Below, one piece after another: positions 34,298 to 44,633 of a stretch of DNA of 64,000 nucleotides (the first letter of the stretch is position 1; every line of letters starts with the position of its first letter). Below the pieces are notes generated by a model. The model made no database searches. It worked only from the letters and a program-made list of their open reading frames with translations, and had not been told where the DNA came from. The position numbers and the translations under genes are program-made. The DNA comes from Phascolarctobacterium sp. (lineage in GTDB: Bacteria; Bacillota; Negativicutes; Acidaminococcales; Acidaminococcaceae): assembly GCA_030540395.1 (NCBI GenBank), contig JAUNWI010000008.1, positions 28,443-92,442 on the forward strand, written 5' to 3'.

Positions 34298-35251
34298 TTA
34301 TTTTACTATATTTTGCGGTTTACCAGCCAAAAAGGCATCAATATTAGCAAAGACAATGTCAGCTCTGGTTTCCAGAGCTTCCTTGCTAGCAAAGGCCACA
34401 TGGGGCGTAACCACCACATTTTTCGCGTGTAGTAGAGGGTGCTCCACTGCCAGCGGCGGCTCGTTTTCGAAAACATCGATGCCCGCTGCTGCCAATTTGC
34501 CGCTGTTTAGCGCCTCAGCCAAGGCCTCGCTATCCACAACACCGCCGCGAGCGCAGTTGATGAGCACTGCGCCATCCTTCATCTTGGCAATGCTCTCCGC
34601 ATTAATCATCTTGGCGGTAGCAGGAGTCATGGGCACATGCAGGGACACAAAATCGGACTGAGCCAAGAGCGTATCCAAGTCCACATACTCCACGCCTTCA
34701 GCAGCCAATTCCGGCTTCACTGTGCGACTATAGGCCAGCACCTTGCAGCCAAAGGCCTTAGCAATTTTGGCCACACGACAGCCGATGGCACCAGTGCCAA
34801 CTACGCCAAAGGTTTTACCGAACAGCTCAAATCCCACCAAGCCATCCTTGGTACCACCCTCGCGGCAGCGTTTGTCCACAGCCACAATATTGCGAATAGC
34901 GCTGATAGCCAAGCCAAAGGTCAGCTCAGCCACAGCATTAGTGGAATAACCTGCCGCATTGCAGGCCACAATCTTGCGCGCACGAGCAGCATCCAGGCCC
35001 ACATGGTCCACGCCGGTGAAGGCGATATCCAGCATTTTCAGATTGGGGCACTGCTCAATAATGGCAGCGCTCAAGGGCTGATTAGCCAACATCAAAATAT
35101 CAGCGTCCTTAACCCGCTCCAAAAGCTTTGCTTGGTCCGTTTCTTTCGTGGTGTAGTAAGTAAATTCATGGTCTGCTGCCTCTAGCGGAGCAGCAAGACT
35201 GGTAATTTTTTCTTTGGACACGCCCAAGGGCTCCATGCAAATAATTTTCAT
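34298..35251 (-). CDS. D-isomer-specific 2-hydroxyacid dehydrogenase
   Basis: NAD(P)-dependent dehydrogenase of 317 residues. The Rossmann motif is GVVGTGAIGCRVAKIAKAFG; NCARGGVVD carries the substrate Arg region; the Glu in ENEPP and the catalytic His in TPHVAFAS are present. The ATG at 35251 follows AGAGGTG; the longer frame lacks a ribosome site. The family covers glycerate, lactate, 2-hydroxyisocaproate and phosphoglycerate dehydrogenases, and no neighbour settles the substrate. It is flanked by terminators. Confidence 0.92.
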   Translation of the reverse strand: MKIICMEPLGVSKEKITSLAAPLEAADHEFTYYTTKETDQAKLLERVKDADILMLANQPLSAAIIEQCPNLKMLDIAFTGVDHVGLDAARARKIVACNAAGYSTNAVAELTFGLAISAIRNIVAVDKRCREGGTKDGLVGFELFGKTFGVVGTGAIGCRVAKIAKAFGCKVLAYSRTVKPELAAEGVEYVDLDTLLAQSDFVSLHVPMTPATAKMINAESIAKMKDGAVLINCARGGVVDSEALAEALNSGKLAAAGIDVFENEPPLAVEHPLLHAKNVVVTPHVAFASKEALETRADIVFANIDAFLAGKPQNIVK

Positions 35252-35334
35252 AATGCACACCTCTTTCTTAGCAAACAAGCTAATCCTATTTCCTAAGCAT
35301 TAGTTTAACCTGCAATAACAAAACTGTCAAACAA

Positions 35335-35366
35335 AAACGTCCCTCTCGCGAAGGACGTTTTTTAGC
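35335..35366 (-). terminator. Intrinsic terminator of the CofE-like gene
   Basis: An 8-bp stem AAACGTCC/GGACGTTT (35335-35342 with 35353-35360), flanked by A-run and T-run. Confidence 0.85.
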
Positions 35367-35379
35367 TTCTTAAGCAAGC

Positions 35380-36570
35380 TTAATCAGTGAAATTATCAAA
35401 ATAACCCTGTACCAGCACTACAGGAGTACCCTTGTCACCACTGCCGCTGGTCAAATCGCACAGGGAGCCAATCAAATCAGTGAGCTGACGAGGGGTGGTA
35501 CCTTGGGAAGCCATATTGCCCACCAAGCTGCCGTTCTTAGCCTTAATAGCTGCAGAAATAGCATCCTTCAGAGCAACGCCACTAAGATTTTTGAAATCAT
35601 TATCAGCCAGATACTTCAGCTTCAGCTCGTTGGGAGTGCCAATCAGGCCATTGGTGAAGGCAGGAGAAACAACCGGGTCAGCCAGCTCCCAAATCTTGCC
35701 CTGAGGATCCTTAAAGGCACCATCGCCATAAACCATAACCTCAACATGCTTGCCGGTTTTCTCTAAAATGCTTGCCTGAATCTCCTCCACCATGCCTTGG
35801 CATTCGCGGGGAAAGAGCTTGATTTTATCTTCAGTGGATTTGTTGGAGCCCAAGAGGCCATAACGCTCATTGCAGCCACTGCCATTAACAGGAGCATTCA
35901 AAATATCATCCAGGCTGCACACAACCTTAGCGCCTGCAGCTAAAAGAATACGCTTCGTTCTAGCGCGAGTATGGATATCGCAGTTCAGTACACAGTCGGT
36001 GTATTGCAAAATAGTCTTGGCCTGATTTGCAAAAATAACCTCCACCTCGGCACCAGCCTCACGAATCAAATCAGCGTAATATTGTACATAGTCCACGCCA
36101 GTGAATTCATGCTTGTTTTCGCCAAAAAGCTCGCGATATTTTTCTAAGCTCAATACATCGCTATAGGGATTAATGCCGGCCTCATCAACCTGATCCCAGG
36201 TAATCAGAGCGTTGCCCACCTCATCACTGGGATAGCTGAGCATGAGCACGATTTTTTTAGCACCCATGGCAATACCCTTGAGGCAAATAGCAAAACGATT
36301 ACGGGACAAAATGGGGAAAATAACACCAATGGTGCCACCGCCTAATTTGGCCTTCACATCAGCAGCAATATCCTCAATGGTTGCATAATTGCCTTGAGAG
36401 CGTGCTACCACGGATTCCGTAACAGCAATAACATCACGATCACGCAAAGCGAAGCCCTCGCTTGCAGCCGCCTCCAACACACTATTTACAACTATTTCCG
36501 GCAGATTGTCCCCTTCACGAATAATGGGGCAACGAACGCCACGGGAAACAGTACCAATTTTTCTTTCCAT
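35380..36570 (-). CDS. CofE-like protein (F420-0:gamma-glutamyl ligase family)
   Basis: 396 residues with the N-terminal layout of the CofE/F420 gamma-glutamyl ligase family (DRDVIAVTESVVARSQGNY, GGGTIGVIFPILSRNRFA). The C-terminal half has a long extension (VMVYGDGAFKDPQGKIWELADPV). F420 is not expected in this lineage and no other cof gene is present, so the true amide-ligase substrate is unknown. The ATG at 36570 has GGAGG 8 bases upstream. It is a single-gene unit. Confidence 0.8.
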   Translation of the reverse strand: MERKIGTVSRGVRCPIIREGDNLPEIVVNSVLEAAASEGFALRDRDVIAVTESVVARSQGNYATIEDIAADVKAKLGGGTIGVIFPILSRNRFAICLKGIAMGAKKIVLMLSYPSDEVGNALITWDQVDEAGINPYSDVLSLEKYRELFGENKHEFTGVDYVQYYADLIREAGAEVEVIFANQAKTILQYTDCVLNCDIHTRARTKRILLAAGAKVVCSLDDILNAPVNGSGCNERYGLLGSNKSTEDKIKLFPRECQGMVEEIQASILEKTGKHVEVMVYGDGAFKDPQGKIWELADPVVSPAFTNGLIGTPNELKLKYLADNDFKNLSGVALKDAISAAIKAKNGSLVGNMASQGTTPRQLTDLIGSLCDLTSGSGDKGTPVVLVQGYFDNFTD

Positions 36571-36724
36571 AAGTCTTTCCTCCCTCATTTGTGAGTTACT
36601 CCCTAACAATAAATCACTATGAAAAGCTTTTTATAGCTCTTATCACAGGAAAAATGTCCTTATTCATTATATCTTACTCTGCCAAATACTGCAAGCGAAA
36701 CATCATCCCCATAGCCTGCGCCCT

Positions 36725-36759
36725 AAAAAGAAAATCCTGCACCATCAAGATGCAGGATT
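36725..36759 (-). terminator. Intrinsic terminator of the purB-purA unit
   Basis: A perfect 9-bp stem AATCCTGCA/TGCAGGATT (36733-36741 with 36751-36759), then a T-rich run on the minus strand. Confidence 0.9.
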
Positions 36760-36777
36760 AAATATTTACTTATAGGC

Positions 36778-38067
36778 TTACAGCAGCTCCTTGAGCACAA
36801 TGGTTTGCTCGCGGTTAGGACCAACGGACACAATGCCCAGCTCTACGCCAGAAACCTCGGCAATGCGTGCCAGATATTTCTTAGCATTTTCAGGCAGCTT
36901 GTCGTATTCACGAATGCCGCTGATATCAGTCATCCAGCCGTCGAACTCTTCAAAAATAGGCTCAACCTTGGCCAAAACATTCAGGCTTGCAGGAATGCGC
37001 TTCAGCACCTCGTCACCAATCTTGTAGCCAACGCACATTTTAATTTTGGGCATTTGGTCAAGAATATCCAGACGGGTAATTGCCAAATAATCAAGGCTGT
37101 TCAAACGTGCGCTGTAACGCAGCATGAAGGCATCCAGCCAGCCACAACGACGGGGACGACCGGTTACAGTGCCGTATTCACGGCCAGTTTCACGAATTTG
37201 CGTGCCAGGGCCATCAGTATCCAACAGCTCAGTGATGAAGGGGCCTTCACCTACACGAGTGGTATAAGCCTTCACTACGCCCACAACGTGGTCAATGAAG
37301 CGAGGGCCAACGCCGCTGCCGGTGCAGGCGTTGCCAGCAGTAGGATTGGAGCTGGTAACATAGGGATAGGTACCATGGTCAACATCCAGGAAGGTTGCTT
37401 GCGCACCCTCGAAGAGTACATTTTTCTTAGCAGCAAATACCTCGTCCAAAACAACGCCGGTATCAGCAACATAAGGACGCAGCTGTTCAGCATAGCCCAA
37501 ATATTCCTTCAGCACGGTATCATAATCAAAGGGCTCAGCACCATAAATCTTGGTGATGATGGCATTCTTTGCTTCCATATTAACCTTCAGCTTTTCAGCA
37601 AAGGTTTCGGGCTCCATCAAATCGCATACGCGAATGCCTACGCGAGCTACCTTATCCATATAGCAGGGGCCGATACCACCCTTGGTGGTGCCAATCTTGT
37701 GGCTGCCCAAGGATTCCTCCTGCAGCTCATCAAGACGTTGGTGATAAGGCAGTACTACATGAGCACGGTCGGAAATTACAAGATTGCTGCAGTCAATACC
37801 CTTTTCCTTCATGCCAGCGATTTCTGCCAGCACTACGCCAGGATTGATAACAACGCCATTGCCCAAAACATTGATTTTGTCCTTGAACAATACGCCAGAG
37901 GGCAACAAACGCAGCTTGTAGCTGATATTGTCAACCACAACAGTATGGCCGGCATTGGAGCCGCCACTGTAACGCACTACGGCATCAGCCTTTTGCGCCA
38001 AATAGTCAACAATTTTACCTTTACCTTCATCGCCCCATTGAGCGCCTAATACAACAACAGATGACAT
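36778..38067 (-). CDS. purA: Adenylosuccinate synthetase
   Basis: GTP-dependent conversion of IMP and aspartate to adenylosuccinate. 429 residues. GAQWGDEGKGK is the P-loop; GGSNAGHT, TTKGGIGPCY and GRPRRCGWLD are family motifs. It lies 28 bases after purB, so the two enzymes of the AMP branch are cotranscribed and end at a shared terminator. Confidence 0.98.
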   Translation of the reverse strand: MSSVVVLGAQWGDEGKGKIVDYLAQKADAVVRYSGGSNAGHTVVVDNISYKLRLLPSGVLFKDKINVLGNGVVINPGVVLAEIAGMKEKGIDCSNLVISDRAHVVLPYHQRLDELQEESLGSHKIGTTKGGIGPCYMDKVARVGIRVCDLMEPETFAEKLKVNMEAKNAIITKIYGAEPFDYDTVLKEYLGYAEQLRPYVADTGVVLDEVFAAKKNVLFEGAQATFLDVDHGTYPYVTSSNPTAGNACTGSGVGPRFIDHVVGVVKAYTTRVGEGPFITELLDTDGPGTQIRETGREYGTVTGRPRRCGWLDAFMLRYSARLNSLDYLAITRLDILDQMPKIKMCVGYKIGDEVLKRIPASLNVLAKVEPIFEEFDGWMTDISGIREYDKLPENAKKYLARIAEVSGVELGIVSVGPNREQTIVLKELL

Positions 38068-38095
38068 TAATGGTCACTCCTTATTACTTCTTCAC

Positions 38096-39388
38096 TTATA
38101 AACCGAAACGAGAGAAAATCAAATCAACATTGCGCAGCATGGGTTTGGGATCAAAGCAATGTTCAATTTCTTCGTCGGTAAGATATTTCTTAATATCCGG
38201 GTCAGCTTCCACGTTGGTCTTGAAGTCAGCACCCTCCAGCCAACGAGCCATAGCGTTGCGTTGTACCCATTTGTAAGCATCCTCACGCAGCACGCCCTTG
38301 GTTACCAGGGCAATCAGCAGGTTTTGGCTGAAAATCAAGCCGCCGGTCTTGTTCAGGTTAGCCATCATAGCATCAGGATATACAAGCAGCTTGTCGATGA
38401 TATTGCTGAACTTGCGCAGCATATGGTCCAAAGCAATGGTAGCATCCGGCAGAATTACACGTTCTACAGAGGAATGGGAAATGTCGCGCTCATGCCACAG
38501 AGCCACATCCTCCAGACCTGCAACTGCATAACCACGGAGCAGACGAGCCATACCGCTTACCTTTTCACAGGTAATGGGATTACGCTTATGGGGCATAGCA
38601 GAGGAGCCCTTTTGACCAGGAGCAAAATATTCCTCGGCTTCACGGATATCAGTGCGCTGCAGGTTGCGGATTTCGGTAGCCATCTTGTCCAAGGAGGAAC
38701 CAATGATAGCCAAGGTGGTCAAAAAATGCGCATGACGGTCACGTTGAATAACTTGGGTTGCCAGGCGAACGGGCTTCAGCTCCAGCTTCTTGCAAACATA
38801 CTCTTCTACAAAGGGATCGATATTGGAATAGGTACCAACAGCACCGGACAGCTTGCCCACAGCCATCATTTCGCGAGCTTGCTTCAGACGCTCCATATCA
38901 CGCTCAATCTCGTCGGACCAAAGCAAGAATTTCATGCCGAAGGTCATGGGCTCAGCATGAATACCATGGGTACGACCAATCATAACGGTATTCTTGAATT
39001 CAGCAGCGCGACGGCGCAAAATAGCATGGAAATTTTCCAGATGACGCATGATCAGATCTGCAGATTGTACAGTCATGTAGCACAAAGCAGTATCCTTAAC
39101 GTCACTGGAGGTCAAGCCTTTATGGATATATTTGGATGCATCTCCAACATACTCAGCCACGTTGGTCAAAAAAGCAATAACATCGTGGTTGGTTACTGCT
39201 TCAATCTCTTTAATACGCTCCAAACGGAAGTCAGCTTTGTTCTGAATATCCTTCAAAGCATCGTCAGGCACAATGCCCAGCTTGTTCATTGCTTCACAAG
39301 CCAGAATTTCAACCTTCAACATGGTACGGAATTCATTTTCCAGGGTCCAAATGTTGCCCATTTCCGGATGAGTATAGCGATCGATCAT
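38096..39388 (-). CDS. purB: Adenylosuccinate lyase
   Basis: Cleaves adenylosuccinate to AMP and SAICAR to AICAR. 430 residues from the ATG at 39388, which has GGGAGGC 9 bases upstream. The fumarase/aspartase superfamily signature is GSSAMPHKRNP. RYTHPEMGNIW opens the protein, and the catalytic His segment GRTHG is present. It is upstream of purA in the same operon. Confidence 0.98.
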   Translation of the reverse strand: MIDRYTHPEMGNIWTLENEFRTMLKVEILACEAMNKLGIVPDDALKDIQNKADFRLERIKEIEAVTNHDVIAFLTNVAEYVGDASKYIHKGLTSSDVKDTALCYMTVQSADLIMRHLENFHAILRRRAAEFKNTVMIGRTHGIHAEPMTFGMKFLLWSDEIERDMERLKQAREMMAVGKLSGAVGTYSNIDPFVEEYVCKKLELKPVRLATQVIQRDRHAHFLTTLAIIGSSLDKMATEIRNLQRTDIREAEEYFAPGQKGSSAMPHKRNPITCEKVSGMARLLRGYAVAGLEDVALWHERDISHSSVERVILPDATIALDHMLRKFSNIIDKLLVYPDAMMANLNKTGGLIFSQNLLIALVTKGVLREDAYKWVQRNAMARWLEGADFKTNVEADPDIKKYLTDEEIEHCFDPKPMLRNVDLIFSRFGL

Positions 39389-39571
39389 TTTTTGTATGCC
39401 TCCCAAGCATTTTATTCATGAAAAAACATCTGAGAGCTATCAGTTCAGCTTCAGATTCTTCATCACAATTTGATACATTATAATCATATCATTTTCCGCA
39501 ATCAAACGCAAGCTTTCTGAACGTTTTTCGGCAATCTCCGAAAAATATTCGGAAAAATTTCACAAAAATAG

Positions 39572-39602
39572 AAAAGGACTGCCTGCTTAGACAGTCCTTT
39601 TT
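39572..39602 (-). terminator. Intrinsic terminator of the yybS-gdpP-rplI-dnaB unit
   Basis: A perfect 10-bp stem AAAAGGACTG/CAGTCCTTTT (39572-39581 with 39592-39601), then a T-rich run, close after the dnaB stop codon. Confidence 0.9.
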
Positions 39603-39604
39603 TA

Positions 39605-40957
39605 TCAATCCTCACGCTTCGTAAAGCCCACAAATTTAGTAAATTGCTTATGAAAGAACAGATTTACCGTATCCACGGGGCCATTACGATGCTTGGCGAT
39701 AATCAGCTCCGTGTGCTTGTTTTCTGTCTCAGGATTGTAGTAATCCTCACGGTACAGGAAGGCAACAATATCCGCATCCTGCTCCAAGGAGCCTGATTCA
39801 CGCAAATCACTGAGCATGGGACGCTTTACCTGGCGCGCCTCCACGCCACGGCTCAGCTGGGACAGGGCCAAAACCGGCACATCCAGCTCGCGGGCCAAGG
39901 CCTTTAGCGAGCGGGAAATCTCGGAAACCTCCTGCTGACGGTCGCCGCTGGTATTACGCTTGCCACTGCCCTGCATTAACTGCAGATAGTCCACGACGAT
40001 TAAATCCAGCCCATGCTCCGCCTTCAGGCGTCGCGCACGGCTGCGCATTTCCATAACCGTGATACCGGCAGTATCATCAATATAAATCTTGGCTTTGCTC
40101 ATGGTATCGCAGGCCGCCCACAGGGAATCCCAATCCTTGTCCCCCATTTCGCCAATACGCAGCCTTTGGCTGTCGATGTTGGCTTCCGCACAGAGCATGC
40201 GGTTAACCAGCTGCTCCTTGCTCATTTCCAGACTAAAGAAGGCTACACTGCGCGGGTCGCCGCCCACACGCTTGTGGGCCCGCAAGGCCACATTCTGAAC
40301 GATGTTCAAGGCCAGGGCAGTTTTACCCATGGAGGGACGTGCTGCCAAAATAATAAAGTCAGAAGGATGCAGGCCACTGGTCAGCTTGTCCAAATCATTA
40401 AAGCCTGTGGGAATACCCGTCAGGCCACCCTTATTGTTGAGCAGCTTTTCGATATTTTGCACGCTATCCATGAGCACGGCACTGATGGGCGTAAAGTCCG
40501 TCCGCTTCTTGCGGTTGGAAATCTCTAAAATACGACTTTCTGCCGTATCCAAAAGCACGCCAACCTCGTCATTGGCCTCGTAGCCCATAGCCGCAATTTC
40601 GGTGGACACCTTTACCAGCTGCCGCAGCACGCTTTTTTCAGCCACGATATCCGCATGATACTTTACATTGGCCGCAGTAAGCACAACATTAGCCAAGCTT
40701 GTAATGTAGGCAATGCCGCCGATGTCCTCCAGCTTGTTGTCACGCCGCAAAACATCCGTTACGGTAATCAAATCCACCGCTTCATTTTTATTGTAAAGCT
40801 CCAGCATAGCGTTAAAAATAACACGATGAGCCTCCCGATAAAAATCATCCCCAGTGAGGATTTCGGTGGTTTTGGCAATAGCCTCCTTATCGATCAGCAT
40901 AGCGCCCAAAACTGATTGCTCAGCCTCGATATTTTGAGGTGGTACTCTCTCTTCCAT
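39605..40957 (-). CDS. dnaB: Replicative DNA helicase DnaB
   Basis: Hexameric fork helicase of 450 residues. The N-terminal DnaB domain starts VPPQNIEAEQSVLGAMLID; the RecA-like ATPase has Walker A in ARPSMGKTALAL, IVVDYLQLM and a conserved SLEMS segment. The ATG at 40957 is used; the TTG at 40975 lies inside rplI. There is no strong ribosome site and only 4 bases separate it from rplI, so translation is probably coupled. The rplI-dnaB order is the same as near the Bacillus origin. Confidence 0.97.
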   Translation of the reverse strand: MEERVPPQNIEAEQSVLGAMLIDKEAIAKTTEILTGDDFYREAHRVIFNAMLELYNKNEAVDLITVTDVLRRDNKLEDIGGIAYITSLANVVLTAANVKYHADIVAEKSVLRQLVKVSTEIAAMGYEANDEVGVLLDTAESRILEISNRKKRTDFTPISAVLMDSVQNIEKLLNNKGGLTGIPTGFNDLDKLTSGLHPSDFIILAARPSMGKTALALNIVQNVALRAHKRVGGDPRSVAFFSLEMSKEQLVNRMLCAEANIDSQRLRIGEMGDKDWDSLWAACDTMSKAKIYIDDTAGITVMEMRSRARRLKAEHGLDLIVVDYLQLMQGSGKRNTSGDRQQEVSEISRSLKALARELDVPVLALSQLSRGVEARQVKRPMLSDLRESGSLEQDADIVAFLYREDYYNPETENKHTELIIAKHRNGPVDTVNLFFHKQFTKFVGFTKRED

Positions 40958-40961
40958 AATT

Positions 40962-41408
40962 TTATTCAGCTTCAACCATTACCTTAAAGGTAGCAGTTAC
41001 ATCGGTGTGCAGCTTGGCTACAGCAGTGTATTCGCCTAAGCCCTTAACTGCGCTCTTTAATTCGATTTTGCGGCGGTCAATGTTCAGGCCGGTTTGCTTG
41101 ATTAATGCTTCAGCAACATCCTTGCTGGTTACGGAGCCGAACATTTTGCCGTTTTCACCAACGCGCACCTTCATGTTGACAACGATTTTTTCGATTTGTG
41201 CGCCCAAAACTACAGCCTCATCCTTAGCCTGTGCAGCGCGATGAGCAGCGGTAGCCTTGTCGGCCTTAGCCTGATTCAGATTGGCAGTAGTTGCTTCCTT
41301 AGCCAGCTTGCGGGGCAGCAGGTAGTTGCGACCATAGCCCTCAGCAGTCTCTACAATATCACCCTTTTTGCCTAAACTTTTAACATCTTGCAGCAGAATT
41401 ACTTTCAT
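40962..41408 (-). CDS. rplI: 50S ribosomal protein L9
   Basis: 148 residues, full length. The N-terminal domain starts [19 protein letters not shown] and has the conserved [13 protein letters not shown]; a long connecting helix and the C-terminal domain follow. The start overlaps the gdpP 3' end by 29 bases. Confidence 0.98.
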   Translation of the reverse strand: MKVILLQDVKSLGKKGDIVETAEGYGRNYLLPRKLAKEATTANLNQAKADKATAAHRAAQAKDEAVVLGAQIEKIVVNMKVRVGENGKMFGSVTSKDVAEALIKQTGLNIDRRKIELKSAVKGLGEYTAVAKLHTDVTATFKVMVEAE

Positions 41409-43458
41409 TATTATCTCGCTCCTCTAATTGTTTTTTTGCTAATGCAATAATTTGCGGCTCCACATCCTTGGCACGCTTGTTGGCAATTTGTACGCCAGCC
41501 ACCGTCTGGTGACCGCCGCCGCCCAGCTCTTCCATAATCACCTGCACGTTGACGCTGCCGTCACTGCGGGCACTGATGCCAAGATAACCGTCTTTATATT
41601 CAACTATTGCCACACCCACAGCAATACCGTCCACCGTAATCAGTGAATCAGCTGTTTGGGCAGCAAGCACGGAAGACCTAGTTTCACGCACTGCATTCCG
41701 CATAATGGAAATAGCCAAGCCCGGGATTGGGGTTTTGGCCTCGGCGATGAGCTTCGCTCTCGCCTGTACAGTGCCCAAATCATCCTTAAACAACAATCTA
41801 ACCAAATTGGGGTCCGCGCCACTGCGACGCAAAAGTGCCGCCGCCTCAAAGGTGCGCTCGCCGGTCTGCACGGCAAAGTTTTTCGTGTCTAAAACAATGC
41901 CTGCATATAATGCTGTAGCCTCAGCCGCCGTAATTTCCAGGCCATCATCAAAGTAACAAATCAGCTCCGTTACCAGCTCGCTGGTGGAGGAGCTGGAGGG
42001 CTCCAAATACAAAAGCACGGTGTTGCTAATAATATCCTCGGCACGGCGATGGTGGTCCACGATAATGCGGGTCTTGGCTGCCTCCAGCAAAGCCTTGGAA
42101 GCAGAAAGGCTTGCTCTGTGATGGTCCACCAAAACCAAGAGGCTCTTGGGTGTAACCATGCGCAGCGCTTCATCCTCCGGCACCACGATATCAAAATACT
42201 TGGTTTCATTATCCGAAAGAATGATATTTTCATGCTCCAGTACCTCGCCAATACGATTGTAATACTCATTACTGGGGCTAGCTACAATATAAGTCTCCTT
42301 GCCCAAGGACAGGCCCAGCTTGGCCATGCCCACAGTGGCACCGATAGCGTCATAATCCTCGTTATGGTGACCCATAACAAAGATTTTATCGGCCTGCTGC
42401 ATCTGCTCATGAATGGTCTGCGCCACAATGCGGGCCCGTACGCGGGTACTTTTGGCCGCAACAGTGGCCGTACCCCCAAAAAATTGGGTGGTCTTATCCT
42501 TTAAAACCACTGCCTGGTCGCCACCACGGCCCAAAGCCATGTATAAGCTCTTGTTAGCGTTTTGAATTAGCTCCTCCAGCGTTACGCCATCACAGGCCAC
42601 GCCAATGCTAAAGGTGGGGGCAAACTTGTTGCCAGCACGAATCTCCCGCACCTGGTCCAAAATGGTAAATTTATCCTCCATCATATCCAAGACAGCGGCC
42701 TGGGTAAAGCCCACCAAACAGCTTTCCTTGTTCATACGGCAAATAAAGCCTTGGTTGGCACTGGCCCATTTGGTCAAAAGCTCGTTAATTTCACCATTAA
42801 GGTTGGCGATGCTGGTTTCGCTGATACCTCTGGTAACCTCTTCGTAATTATCAAAGCGCACATAAGCAAGACAAATCTTGTCATTATTATATTTTTGCTT
42901 CAACAGCTCATACTCGGTAATATCCGTCAAATAAATCATCAAGCCACTGTTGGTTGCCATGCTATCCTTTTTGGTGGTTCGCTCCTGGGTTTGCACGCTG
43001 GCATACTTCATGCGATAATAGCGCCCCTCCATTTGGATAACCTGCTCCCCATCACGGACGCTGAGCATTTCAAAAGCATTGGCTGCTAAGGGCAAAACCT
43101 CCTCGGGGCGCTTGCCCTCAAGGTTTCTTTTGCCCACCCATTGCTGAAAGAGCTCGTTTTTCCACTGCAGCTTACCATCCTTGGAAAACACGGCCATACC
43201 AATATCCAGCTTGCGCACGGCGAAATGGTTTGTGCGCTCAATATTGCGGATAATGTTGTCCAAATAGCTGCTAAAGAAAATTTCCTTGTTAATGACATTG
43301 CGGCGTGCAAAATAATAGGTCACACCCACAACCACCAGCGCCGGAATAATCAGCTTGGGCTGCAAATAGCACACCAGCACGGACAAAGCGATAATTACCA
43401 GCAGGTACACATTGGTATCCACGCGCGAATTCATATTACGGTTAAACCTGTTGAACAT
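41380..43458 (-). CDS. gdpP: Cyclic-di-AMP phosphodiesterase GdpP
   Basis: 692-residue membrane-bound DHH-DHHA1 phosphodiesterase that hydrolyses c-di-AMP. Two N-terminal helices (about 18-55), a PAS-like domain (about 75-170), a degenerate GGDEF domain (about 190-310) and the DHH domain are present, with [14 protein letters not shown] and LVDHHRA motifs. The DHHA1 end carries [10 protein letters not shown]. It is the second gene of the yybS-gdpP-rplI-dnaB block, and a structured 103-bp element separates it from the yybS-like gene. Confidence 0.96.
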   Translation of the reverse strand: MFNRFNRNMNSRVDTNVYLLVIIALSVLVCYLQPKLIIPALVVVGVTYYFARRNVINKEIFFSSYLDNIIRNIERTNHFAVRKLDIGMAVFSKDGKLQWKNELFQQWVGKRNLEGKRPEEVLPLAANAFEMLSVRDGEQVIQMEGRYYRMKYASVQTQERTTKKDSMATNSGLMIYLTDITEYELLKQKYNNDKICLAYVRFDNYEEVTRGISETSIANLNGEINELLTKWASANQGFICRMNKESCLVGFTQAAVLDMMEDKFTILDQVREIRAGNKFAPTFSIGVACDGVTLEELIQNANKSLYMALGRGGDQAVVLKDKTTQFFGGTATVAAKSTRVRARIVAQTIHEQMQQADKIFVMGHHNEDYDAIGATVGMAKLGLSLGKETYIVASPSNEYYNRIGEVLEHENIILSDNETKYFDIVVPEDEALRMVTPKSLLVLVDHHRASLSASKALLEAAKTRIIVDHHRRAEDIISNTVLLYLEPSSSSTSELVTELICYFDDGLEITAAEATALYAGIVLDTKNFAVQTGERTFEAAALLRRSGADPNLVRLLFKDDLGTVQARAKLIAEAKTPIPGLAISIMRNAVRETRSSVLAAQTADSLITVDGIAVGVAIVEYKDGYLGISARSDGSVNVQVIMEELGGGGHQTVAGVQIANKRAKDVEPQIIALAKKQLEERDNNESNSAARC

Positions 43459-43516
43459 ACAGCTTCACCTCACTTATAAACAGATGACAAGAAACTATCA
43501 CTTTCATCTTAACTTA

Positions 43517-43619
43517 AAAATCGTCTAGAAGGTGTTAGATACGAGGAATCTTGACGACGGCGTACTAGAGGTACGTCTAGGAAAGATGACGAAGTAGATG
43601 ACGCCTTATAGGCGATTTT
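43517..43619 (+). repeat. Structured ~100-bp element, copy 3
   Basis: Third copy of the element at 8044 and 32497. The outer stem AAAATCGTC/GGCGATTTT (43517-43525 with 43611-43619) and inner ATCTT/AAGAT show different but complementary bases from the other copies; the GACGACGGCGTA and GACGAAGTAGATGA blocks are conserved. Its right end abuts the stop codon of the yybS-like gene, as copy 1 abuts the hemB stop. Confidence 0.87.
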
Positions 43620-44572
43620 CACCGGTGATTCCTAATTTTCCTAAAATCAAATACCATATCAAATGCTCCCACATACACGATGATTTGGGAAAAAATCGGA
43701 ATCAAAAACAGCACCGCGGTGCCGATATTGGCCCACCAGCGCGGCTTCTTTTTAGTTTCCACATACCAATAAATCAGCACGATGCCTTGGAAGACCAAGC
43801 TAAAGCTACACACAGTCTGCACATTGACCGCTGCTGCATACATCCAGCTGCTTTGATCGGTCTGATAAAAATAGGTTACCGCCAAAAGTGACAGAAAATA
43901 GGGCCACAAAACCCATTGAGGCACCTTCAGCATAATAAAGGACGGGAAGCTTTCAAAGCTGTCCCCCAGCTTGGTCAAAATCTTTTTGGCACAAATATAG
44001 TTCACAAAGGCCATGATAGGTGCGCAAATCAGAAAAGCACCGGGCATGATAATCTTCATCATGCGCAGCATTTCCTTGTAGCCCTCGATGCTGGTTTTGA
44101 TGTCGGCCTCGCTTACGCCGTGCTCACGGTAATAATCGGCCAGCTGCACCAAGCTTTCATCAAAGGAAGTAAACATCATGTTGATAGGGTCAATGCCCAG
44201 CACCGCAAAGCTCAGCACGATGTTCAGTACCAAAGCAATAATGCCGCCGATGGTGCCAAAAAGCATGAGCTTCATGGGAGCCAGGTGACGGCGCATGCAT
44301 TCACCCAAAATCAGTCCCAAAAGGCCAAAAATGGCAGCTAGGAAAAAGGCATTCACAGGGCTCATAATCATGGCGATGATGATGGTCGCCACCAGCAGTG
44401 TCATGATGCTCCATTTGAGACCGTGACGAGCACCGCAAATCACAATGGGCAAGGGCCAAACGAAGTTCACGAAGGCGCCCAACACGGGCACATACATGCT
44501 TATTAAAGCCATGACGATGGCAATGGCAGCTAAAATACCGGCCTCCACCATGGCGGAAGTTTTACGAATCAC
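43619..44572 (-). CDS. YybS-like membrane protein (DUF2232)
   Basis: 317 residues with eight or nine hydrophobic segments and little else conserved. Position directly before gdpP-rplI-dnaB and the N-terminal segment VEAGILAAIAIVMALISMYVPVLGAFVNF match the YybS/DUF2232 family, an S-component-like membrane protein of unknown function. CTCCTTTA (reverse complement TAAAGGAG) lies before the ATG. It is first in the operon, with a promoter at 44634-44662. Confidence 0.85.
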   Translation of the reverse strand: MIRKTSAMVEAGILAAIAIVMALISMYVPVLGAFVNFVWPLPIVICGARHGLKWSIMTLLVATIIIAMIMSPVNAFFLAAIFGLLGLILGECMRRHLAPMKLMLFGTIGGIIALVLNIVLSFAVLGIDPINMMFTSFDESLVQLADYYREHGVSEADIKTSIEGYKEMLRMMKIIMPGAFLICAPIMAFVNYICAKKILTKLGDSFESFPSFIMLKVPQWVLWPYFLSLLAVTYFYQTDQSSWMYAAAVNVQTVCSFSLVFQGIVLIYWYVETKKKPRWWANIGTAVLFLIPIFSQIIVYVGAFDMVFDFRKIRNHR

Positions 44573-44633
44573 AGAATATCCTCCTTTATTGCGCGGGATT
44601 AGTCTTAAAATGAGTATAGTAGTTCAATATATT

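Noticed and set aside
36805..39421. Plus-strand frames above 400 codons opposite purA and purB
   Set aside because: Length comes from codon bias on the opposite strand; no homology pattern or initiation signal.
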